A stretch of DNA of 11,863 bases from Chloroflexota bacterium (GTDB taxonomy: Bacteria; Chloroflexota; Dehalococcoidia; UBA2979), in NCBI GenBank assembly GCA_009391845.1, contig QWJG01000015.1, forward strand, positions 1 to 11,863. Reading direction: 5' to 3'. Positions 7,054 through 11,863 of this stretch are shown here, piece after piece. The notes beneath the pieces were generated by a model. It saw nothing but the letters and a program-made list of their open reading frames with translations. It did no database searches and had not been told where the DNA came from. Position numbers and translations under genes: made by a program. Numbering within the stretch: position 1 is the first letter of the stretch; each line of letters starts with the position of its first letter.

Positions 7054-7864
7054 CCTCGATGATCTCGATGCCGATGATGGTGTCGCCTTCGGCCTCCGGC
7101 GCCTCGTCCGGATCGCGCGGTGTCAGGCCCTCGAGGATGTCGAGCCCCTCTGTCACCTCGCCGAAGACGGTGAAGCCACCATCGAGGTGCGGCGTCAGCC
7201 CCAGCGTGACGAAGAACTGGGAGCCGTTCACCCGCCCCGCCGAGTCCTTAGCCATCGAGAGCGCGCCCGGGAGGAACTTCAGTGAGTTCAGCTCCTCCGT
7301 CAGGGCATAGCCCGGTGAGCCGGCGCCACCACCCGAGGGATCGCCGCCCTGAGCGACGAAGCCCGGGATCACCCGGTGGAAGGTCAGCCCGTCGTAGAAG
7401 TGGTTCTGCGCCAGGAACACGAAGTTGTTGACGTACTCGGGCGCCTCGTCCGCGAAGAGCTTGATCCGCACGTCGCCGCCATCGAGGTGGATCACCGCCT
7501 CGTAGCTGGCGGTGGTGTCGATCGTCATCTCTGGCGGAGCGGCGTAGAAACGCACGATCGTTCCGTCCGGATCCGCGCCGGCAGTGCTCTCGGCAGTCGC
7601 CGTCGCGGTCGCCTGATCGTTCGCCGCCGGATCTGTGGATCCGACCTGCGTCGCGAAGAAGAAACTCCCGAGGCTCAGCACCATCACGATGATCCCGCCG
7701 AGGAAGAAGCCGCGCGTGTGGCGCTGCATGAATCCCATCGGCCCGGTGAACTCGACGTGCCCCGCCGGTTCCGGAGCGCCGCTGTGCACCCGTGCGCGCT
7801 GTCGCTCGCCGCGGCGCTGTCGCCGTCGCTGATCGCGTTCCTGTTGTCTGCGGTTGCTACTCAA
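7043..7864 (-). CDS. Membrane-anchored cyclophilin-type peptidyl-prolyl isomerase
   Basis: With the chosen start the product is 273 residues: an Arg/Gln-rich cytoplasmic tail (about 4-25), one transmembrane helix (53-74, FFLGGIIVMVLSLGSFFFA), a Thr/Ala-rich linker (78-101) and a cyclophilin domain (about 121-268) that should lie outside the membrane and fold secreted proteins. Active-site matches are R164, F169, Q172 and N213-G-S-Q-F-F. The frame is open upstream to an ATG at 8051-8053, but that 63-residue extension lies wholly inside the preceding gene and is Arg/Cys/Pro-rich without domain character. The TTG at 7862-7864 gives the N-terminus M-S-S-N-R-R-Q-Q and overlaps the previous stop as TTGA, indicating translational coupling. 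No lipobox is seen. ATG starts at residues 43 and 46 would still keep the helix. Confidence 0.9.
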   Translation of the reverse strand: MSSNRRQQERDQRRRQRRGERQRARVHSGAPEPAGHVEFTGPMGFMQRHTRGFFLGGIIVMVLSLGSFFFATQVGSTDPAANDQATATATAESTAGADPDGTIVRFYAAPPEMTIDTTASYEAVIHLDGGDVRIKLFADEAPEYVNNFVFLAQNHFYDGLTFHRVIPGFVAQGGDPSGGGAGSPGYALTEELNSLKFLPGALSMAKDSAGRVNGSQFFVTLGLTPHLDGGFTVFGEVTEGLDILEGLTPRDPDEAPEAEGDTIIGIEIIEGGA

Positions 7865-8364
7865 GAACTCGCCGATTCCCCAGTCGCCATCCGGTTGATC
7901 GCCTCGGCCAGTGCGGCGGGCTGTCTGCTCGATACATGGTACCGATGGTCGTCCGCGGCACGGATCACCACACTGCCACGCTGGAAGGCCTGCGAATAGG
8001 CGCGGTGCCCGCCGCTGGAGATCCGCACGCCCCAGCCCCCGTAGCGCAGCCACGGATAGCGATCCGGCGCGGCATCGAGGATCGCGCCCGCCACGAGCTC
8101 ACGCCCGAGCGGCCCGAACCCGAACTGCAGCCGCTCCGCCGTCACATGGACGCGCAACGTCGCGAACGTCCGCACCACGTAGAACATCGCGAGGCCCGCC
8201 AGCAGCAGCACCGCGGCGAGCGGAATCCGGCCCAGCGCCGGCATCTCCCCGGCAAGCAGCACGACCACCGAGGCGATCACCATCACCACCCCCGCGACCG
8301 CGGCGACGCCAAGCAGCCAGCGTGGCGCGGGGATCGATTCGTCGTATGGCGTTGGAAGCGTCAT
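7861..8364 (-). CDS. Small membrane protein with PH-like C-terminal domain
   Basis: The 167-residue protein has two transmembrane helices (about 16-38 and 45-65), then a soluble beta-rich domain (about 68-160). Its blocks RLQFGFGPLGREL, WLRYGGWGVRIS, AYS, SVVIRAADDHRYHVSS and a closing A-A-L-A-E-A-I helix resemble the small bacterial PH-like membrane proteins common in actinobacteria and Chloroflexota. Function in that group is unknown. The reading frame is open further upstream, but it would then translate the tRNA-Arg gene. The ATG at 8362-8364 is preceded by GGAGG nine bases upstream (8374-8378), which settles the start. The gene leads a tight operon with the two cyclophilins, so a link to the cell envelope or protein export is plausible but unproven. 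Confidence 0.82.
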   Translation of the reverse strand: MTLPTPYDESIPAPRWLLGVAAVAGVVMVIASVVVLLAGEMPALGRIPLAAVLLLAGLAMFYVVRTFATLRVHVTAERLQFGFGPLGRELVAGAILDAAPDRYPWLRYGGWGVRISSGGHRAYSQAFQRGSVVIRAADDHRYHVSSRQPAALAEAINRMATGESASS

Positions 8365-8396
8365 CAGCGGCGTCCTCCGGAGAGTGGAATCGTCGC

Positions 8397-8472
8397 TGGT
8401 ACCCTCGGCAGGATTCGAACCTGCGACACCTGGCTCCGGAGGCCAGTGCTCTATCCCCTGAGCTACGAGGGC
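8397..8472 (-). tRNA. tRNA-Arg (anticodon CCG)
   Basis: The full cloverleaf reads on the minus strand. The acceptor 5' strand is GCCCTCG (8472-8466), the D arm contains GCTCAGGGGATAGAGC, the anticodon arm is CTGGC-CTCCGGA-GCCAG with CCG at positions 34-36, the T arm is GCAGG-TTCGAAT-CCTGC, and the acceptor 3' strand is CGAGGGT. The discriminator is A and CCA is encoded (8399-8397). The first acceptor pair is a G-U wobble. It decodes CGG, a common codon in a GC-rich genome. It ends 32 bases before the PH-like gene, with no obvious terminator between them. Confidence 0.96.
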
Positions 8473-8481
8473 GCGACTCGG

Positions 8482-8511
8482 AGTGTACGGACCGCCTGAT
8501 CTGGGGCGCAA
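8482..8511 (-). promoter_or_regulatory. Candidate promoter for tRNA-Arg
   Basis: On the minus strand TTGCGC (8511-8506) and TACACT (8487-8482) are separated by 18 bases. TACACT matches the -10 consensus at the key T, A and final T. Initiation would fall within a few bases of the tRNA 5' end at 8472. The rest of 8473-8562 shows no gene, only a weak five-base-pair hairpin at 8539-8553. Confidence 0.45.
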
Positions 8512-8562
8512 TTCTCAGCGTGTTTGACCTCGATCGTCGCCGCCATCAGCGGCCACGCCGTG

Positions 8563-9702
8563 CTACCCGCCCGCCGGAAGGTTCGCGAAGAACGACGCGA
8601 CTTCCCGCGCGTACAGATCCGGCTGCTCGAGTGCCGCAAAATGCCCGCCGCGCGCTGGCTCCGTCATCCGCACTAGCTGGTAGCGCCGCTCCACCACCTC
8701 GCGCGGCGCCGCCCACGGCTCCGCCGGGAATCGCGCGTACGCGGTGGGCACCGTGACCCGACCGGCCAGCGAGGCCGCCACCCCGGGCCGCCGCGTCTCG
8801 TAGTAGATCCGCGCGGCGGACAGCACCGATCCGGTCAGCCAGTACAGCATCACGTTGGTCAGCAGCCGATCACGATCGAACGTCTCCCAGAGCCCGTCCT
8901 CGTGATCGGACCAGACCCAGAACTTCTCCAGGATCCAGGCCAGCAGCCCAACCGGTGAGTCCTGCTGCGCGTAGGCCAGCGTCTGCGGTCGCGTCCCCTG
9001 GATCAGGCTGTAGCCCGTCTCCGTCGCCTGGAACGCCTGCTGGCGCTCGCGATACGCGCGCTCCTCCTCGCTCATCTCGCCATCCGCCGGTGGTGGCCCG
9101 CCCCCCACGAAGTTGAGGTGCAGCCCCAGCACCGCCTCGGGTTGTTGCAGGGCCAGCGCCGTGCCCGTGATCGCGCCCCAGTCGCCGCCCTGCACGCCGT
9201 AGCGCTCGTAGCCCAGTTCGCCCATCAACGCGTGCAACCGCGCCGCGATCGCCCCCGGGTGCATCCCCGGCGCGCTGGGCGCCTGCGAGAAGCCGAACCC
9301 GGGCAGCGACGGCACCACCAGGTCAAAGCCCGGACCGCCATCAACCCCCGCCGCGAGCAGTTCCGCGGCATCCAGGAACTCCACAATCGAACCGGGCCAG
9401 CCGTGGATCAACAGCAACGGGATCCGCTGCTCATCACCCGGCCCCGTGTACAGCAGCGAGTGCAGCTCCTCGCCCTCGATTGGGCCTCGGAGGTGGGTCA
9501 GCGCGTTCAGCTTCGCCTGCTGCGCGAACCAGTCGTAGTCGCTGCGCCAGTAGCGGACGAGGTCGCGCAACACATCGTCGCGGGTCCCCGCCGCCCAGCC
9601 TTCCTCGACAGTGACTTCGGGCCAACGGGTCGCATCTATGCGCCGGTGCAGATCCGCGATCGCGCGCTCGGAGAACTCGATGCGAAACGGTAGAAGTGCC
9701 AT
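8563..9702 (-). CDS. Epoxide hydrolase (alpha/beta-hydrolase fold with EHN domain)
   Basis: The 379-residue protein opens epoxides to diols through an alkyl-enzyme ester. The N-terminal EHN-type domain (about 3-90, starting P-F-R-I-E-F-S) precedes the hydrolase core, as in microsomal and juvenile-hormone epoxide hydrolases. Catalytic features are the oxyanion motif H100-G-W-P, the nucleophile D174 in G-G-D-W-G, general base H354 in R-G-G-H-F-A-A-L-E-Q-P, probable charge-relay E328 in F-P-A-E, and lid tyrosines Y231 and Y300/Y301 that hold the epoxide oxygen. Spacing fits the fungal enzyme with D192/D348/H374. The blocks GYSLIQGTRPQT and DSPVGLLAWILEKF are family hallmarks. No signal peptide is seen. 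The ATG at 9700-9702 has no ribosome binding site, so the message may be leaderless. Substrate is unknown; detoxification of xenobiotic epoxides is likely. Confidence 0.94.
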   Translation of the reverse strand: MALLPFRIEFSERAIADLHRRIDATRWPEVTVEEGWAAGTRDDVLRDLVRYWRSDYDWFAQQAKLNALTHLRGPIEGEELHSLLYTGPGDEQRIPLLLIHGWPGSIVEFLDAAELLAAGVDGGPGFDLVVPSLPGFGFSQAPSAPGMHPGAIAARLHALMGELGYERYGVQGGDWGAITGTALALQQPEAVLGLHLNFVGGGPPPADGEMSEEERAYRERQQAFQATETGYSLIQGTRPQTLAYAQQDSPVGLLAWILEKFWVWSDHEDGLWETFDRDRLLTNVMLYWLTGSVLSAARIYYETRRPGVAASLAGRVTVPTAYARFPAEPWAAPREVVERRYQLVRMTEPARGGHFAALEQPDLYAREVASFFANLPAGG

Positions 9703-9704
9703 GC

Positions 9705-9719
9705 GCGGCAGTATGCCGC
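9705..9719 (-). promoter_or_regulatory. Dyad with embedded -10-like box at the epoxide hydrolase start
   Basis: GCGGCA (9705-9710) and TGCCGC (9714-9719) form a perfect dyad around GTA. On the minus strand the same bases contain CATACT, ending a few bases before the ATG, which is the spacing expected of a -10 box for a leaderless transcript. No -35 is apparent. It could be a promoter overlapped by an operator. The rest of the 219-base gap up to 9921 contains no gene I can support. Confidence 0.3.
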
Positions 9720-9908
9720 AGCCCGCCCGCAGCGCGCGCTCCTCGACGGTGTGGGTGGCGCCCGCAGCGGGATTTGGAACATCAACGCAACACGCATCGG
9801 TTATGGTCAGCTAGATTCTGTTCGGTGATGTGCGCCCGGCTGCGTTTTTCATGCGCACCGCCTGCTCTGCCCGTCGGGGATCGTTGTCGGCCAACTGCCG
9901 GACGCCTT

Positions 9909-9913
9909 GGAGG
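9909..9913 (+). promoter_or_regulatory. Ribosome binding site that decides the sugar transferase start
   Basis: GGAGG lies eight bases before the TTG at 9922-9924. The earlier in-frame TTG at 9907 overlaps this site and has no comparable signal of its own, and the later ATG at 9991 has only a weak purine patch. Confidence 0.6.
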
Positions 9914-9921
9914 ATCGCGAA

Positions 9922-10335
9922 TTGCAGAGTGATCACTCCACGGCCCTTGATAGCGGCCCCGACGCCGTCGCTCCCATCGCCGGGTTCGATATGTCCCGAC
10001 TCTCCGCGTTCTGCGCGGCCACGCCAGCGCCCACCGCTCATCGGGGATACCGGGTCATCAAGCGCCTGTTGGACCTCGTCGCCGCTGTCATGCTCCTTGT
10101 CGTTCTCAGCCCGCTGATGGCCGTGATCGCTGTGGCGATCCTGCTTGACTCTCCCGGCGGGGTGTTCTTCAGTCAGCAACGCGCTGGGCTGCGTGGCCGC
10201 CCGTTTCGCCTAGTGAAGTTCCGCACGATGCGGCGTGGCGCTGAAGATGAGCGGCTCGACGTGGAGTCGCTGAATATGACGATGGGCCCCACTCCCTTAC
10301 TTCTACAAGATGAGGCTCGCCGCCGCGAACGATGA
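9922..10335 (+). pseudogene. Truncated polyprenyl-phosphate sugar-phosphate transferase
   Basis: The 137-residue frame carries the N-terminal part of a bacterial sugar transferase, which moves a sugar phosphate onto undecaprenyl phosphate to start capsule, O-antigen or exopolysaccharide synthesis. Seen are R-L-L-D-L-V, the hydrophobic membrane helix with L-S-P-L (about 45-68), F-F-S-Q-Q-R-A-G-L-R-G-R-P-F, and K-F-R-T-M-R-R-G-A-E-D-E, which probably holds the catalytic Asp-Glu pair. Intact relatives continue past an L-N-x-x-x-G-P stretch to D-P-R-x-T and S-L-D-E-L-P-Q-L. Here similarity stops at MTMGP (about 10290), and an unrelated tail runs into a TGA overlapping the integrase region. At least a third of the domain is missing, so the gene is probably dead. 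Truncation by arrival or rearrangement of the integrase segment is inferred. Start TTG 9922. Confidence 0.78.
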
Positions 10336-10352
10336 CACCGAAGGGCGCAATG

Positions 10353-11501
10353 ATGGCTCGGCGTGATTACGGTGGCGGAACCGTTGAAGAGCGCGCGTCG
10401 GGTCGCTGGCGAGTCACAGTCGAACTGCGCCCGGATCCCACTACGGGGAAGCGACGTCGCCGTCGGTATACCGTCCAAGGGAGCAAGCGCGACGCGCTCC
10501 AGGCCCTGCGCGCTTCGTTGAACGAGCGAGATCACGGAGGTGTCGACCCGAACCGGACAACGACGGCGGAGTGGCTGCAACGTTGGCACGAACGGCGGGT
10601 TGCTGACCAGGCCGTCTCGCCACGCGTAGCTGAGAACTACAGTGCGATCTTGACCAAACGGGTCGTTCCGGCGATTGGTTCGGTGAGGCTCCAAGATCTT
10701 CGGACCGAACACATCCTCACGCTGAAGCAGCAACTCTCCGAGGACCTAGCACCGGCGACCGTCAAGAAGGCCCTCGGGCTCGTCAAGCAAGGACTATCGG
10801 CGGCGGTAGCTGCTCAGTTACTCGTTCGAAACCCGGCGATGGCGGTACCCAGTCCGTCCTTGACGACCGGTGTTCGGGAGCGACGCGCGCTGGATGAGAC
10901 TGAGGTCGCTCAGCTACTCGATGCAGCACGCAGTACACCGTACGACGTGCCGATTCGGTTCTCACTTGCGACGGGGATCCGGCAGGCAGAGTTGCTCGGC
11001 GCCACGTGGCAGGCGATAGACCTCGAACGGCGCAGGTTCGAGATCCATCAGACGCTGGCACAGCTGCGGGGCCGGTTCACGATGCGACCGCCGAAGACGC
11101 GAAACTCCCTGCGAACGGTTGAACTCAGCGACAGCACGGTCGGATTGCTGCGCCGCCACCGCTCGACGCAGCTCGAAGATCGACTGCGACTGGGGACCAT
11201 CTGGGAGGATCAGGACCTCGTCTTCCCCGGCCGTGTGGGCAGCCCTCAGTTTCGACAGGCCTTCTATCGGGGGTTCAAGGAAGTTGTCGAGCACTCAGAA
11301 ATCGACGCTCCGTCAACGGTGAACTGGCACATCCTCCGTCACACTGCGGCGAGCCTGTGGTTGAAGGCCGGCGTCGACGTATTCACCGTTTCGAGACGGC
11401 TCGGGCACGCATCCGCAAGCTTCACGATGGATCAGTACGGGCACTTGCTGGCGGGCCAACAACAAGCGGCGGCTGAGGCGCTAGATCACCTCCTGGGATG
11501 A
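10353..11501 (+). CDS. Tyrosine recombinase / phage-type integrase
   Basis: The 382-residue enzyme performs site-specific DNA strand exchange. In order it has a basic N-terminal arm-binding region (about 1-65), a SAM-like core-binding domain (about 70-155) and the catalytic domain (about 175-375). Numbering from the chosen start, the pentad-type residues are R210 (T-G-I-R-Q-A-E-L-L-G), K248, H326-x-x-R329 (HILRHTAA), H352 (L-G-H-A) and nucleophile Y362 (M-D-Q-Y-G-H-L), so it looks intact. An in-frame ATG at 10332 overlaps the broken transferase's stop as ATGA, but GAAGGG (10340-10345) sits seven bases before the ATG at 10353, giving the typical M-A-R-R start; 10350 is also possible. No excisionase or other phage gene is visible. 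A tRNA-Glu lies about 210 bases downstream, a common setting for such integrases. Confidence 0.95.
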   Translation: MARRDYGGGTVEERASGRWRVTVELRPDPTTGKRRRRRYTVQGSKRDALQALRASLNERDHGGVDPNRTTTAEWLQRWHERRVADQAVSPRVAENYSAILTKRVVPAIGSVRLQDLRTEHILTLKQQLSEDLAPATVKKALGLVKQGLSAAVAAQLLVRNPAMAVPSPSLTTGVRERRALDETEVAQLLDAARSTPYDVPIRFSLATGIRQAELLGATWQAIDLERRRFEIHQTLAQLRGRFTMRPPKTRNSLRTVELSDSTVGLLRRHRSTQLEDRLRLGTIWEDQDLVFPGRVGSPQFRQAFYRGFKEVVEHSEIDAPSTVNWHILRHTAASLWLKAGVDVFTVSRRLGHASASFTMDQYGHLLAGQQQAAAEALDHLLG

Positions 11502-11647
11502 GTGACCCTCGCTCTCCGATTGGGGCTAACTCGCCGCCTCCGAGGCGCTGACGCGCGGGCAACGGTCGAGGGCTTCGGCGCGGCAGACCAACTCGGGGTC
11601 GTCCCTGACGCGCCGACATCAACGTCGCTCCAACCGGTGAATGGCTT

Positions 11648-11673
11648 CGACATGGCCCCAATTGCTCATGTCG
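11648..11673. repeat. Inverted repeat between integrase and tRNA-Glu
   Basis: CGACATG (11648-11654) and CATGTCG (11667-11673) are perfect seven-base arms around 12 bases. It lies in the 207-base gene-free stretch (11502-11708), 35 bases from the tRNA 3' end. It may be a recombinase binding pair, an operator or a weak terminator; no T-run follows. A smaller hairpin (CGCCT/AGGCG, 11535-11547) also lies in this stretch. Confidence 0.4.
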
Positions 11674-11708
11674 GTGATCAGCGCCGTCGTGATCTATCCA
11701 GTGTTTGC

Positions 11709-11784
11709 TGGTGCCCCCAGGGGGAATTGAACCCCCGTTTCCACCTTGAAAGGGTGGCGTCCTCGGCCACTAGACGATGGGGGC
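11709..11784 (-). tRNA. tRNA-Glu (anticodon TTC)
   Basis: The full cloverleaf reads on the minus strand. The acceptor strands are GCCCCCA and TGGGGGC, the anticodon arm is CCACC-CTTTCAA-GGTGG with TTC at 34-36, and the T arm is GGGGG-TTCAATT-CCCCC. The discriminator is A and CCA is encoded (11711-11709). Its 3' end faces the integrase gene. Glu tRNA genes are known integration targets, so this may be the attachment locus, but no second copy of the tRNA 3' end was found by eye in the window. Confidence 0.96.
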
Positions 11785-11824
11785 CGAAGCGGAACGTTCG
11801 CGCACCTGGGCGCGAGCGGGTCCG

Positions 11825-11853
11825 AGGATACCAGCGGCGGAAGTTGGGAGAAA
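11825..11853 (-). promoter_or_regulatory. Weak candidate promoter for tRNA-Glu
   Basis: On the minus strand TTTCTC (11853-11848) and TATCCT (11830-11825) are separated by 17 bases, which would place initiation about 35 bases before the tRNA. The -35 match is poor, so this is tentative. Confidence 0.28.
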
Positions 11854-11863
11854 TCGGTCGCGC

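Noticed and set aside
7865..8053. The 63-residue N-terminal extension of the membrane cyclophilin
   Set aside because: It overlaps the PH-like gene completely and has no domain character. The TTG overlapping the upstream stop gives a natural N-terminus.
8365..8511. The N-terminal extension of the PH-like protein to 8511
   Set aside because: It would translate the tRNA-Arg gene. The ATG at 8364 has a proper GGAGG.
9811..10179. A 122-codon minus-strand frame across the transferase start
   Set aside because: It is antisense to the recognisable transferase membrane helix, and its translation is charged and without family features.
11422..11661. A 79-codon minus-strand frame after the integrase
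   Set aside because: It overlaps the integrase end antisense and is Pro/Arg-rich with no motif or ribosome binding site noted.
1..11863. CRISPR array or tandem repeats
   Set aside because: No regularly spaced direct repeats were seen anywhere in the window.

Overview
The window is GC-rich bacterial chromosome, and most genes run on the minus strand. The gene set fits a Chloroflexota (Thermomicrobia/Sphaerobacter-like) or similar high-GC Gram-positive-type bacterium: a very large GAF/GGDEF protein, a degenerate receiver/HD-GYP protein, tandem cyclophilins with one membrane-anchored, a small two-helix membrane protein with a PH-like tail, and a juvenile-hormone-type epoxide hydrolase. This is inferred from gene content only; no marker gene fixes the taxon.

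Layout. (1) Bases 2-142 are the 3' end of an IS30-type transposase, followed by a strong hairpin (173-215). (2) 293-1252 (-) is a LysR regulator with its own candidate promoter and leader hairpin. (3) 1397-6421 is a cyclic-di-GMP cluster: a 1260-aa membrane-anchored four-GAF diguanylate cyclase (-), a 69-aa two-helix membrane protein on the opposite strand (5178-5387) that fills the gap exactly and overlaps both neighbours, and a receiver/HD-GYP protein (-) that has lost most metal ligands. (4) 6538-8364 (-) is a tightly overlapped operon: PH-like membrane protein, membrane-anchored cyclophilin (TTG start overlapping the previous stop) and cytoplasmic cyclophilin. A tRNA-Arg(CCG) lies just upstream. 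(5) 8563-9702 (-) is an epoxide hydrolase. (6) 9922-11784 is a mosaic: the N-terminal part of a polyprenyl-phosphate sugar-phosphate transferase that breaks off near 10290, a tyrosine integrase (+) starting next to it, about 200 noncoding bases, and a tRNA-Glu(TTC) (-) whose 3' end faces the integrase. This is the usual arrangement for an element integrated at a tRNA.

The most notable part is the cyclic-di-GMP cluster. An apparently intact cyclase with an inhibitory site carries a C-terminal tail resembling an eroded HD-GYP fold. Beside it is a separate protein in which both receiver and HD-GYP domains look catalytically dead, and between them is an uncharacterised antisense membrane peptide. 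A regulatory rather than degradative role for the HD-GYP partner is inferred.
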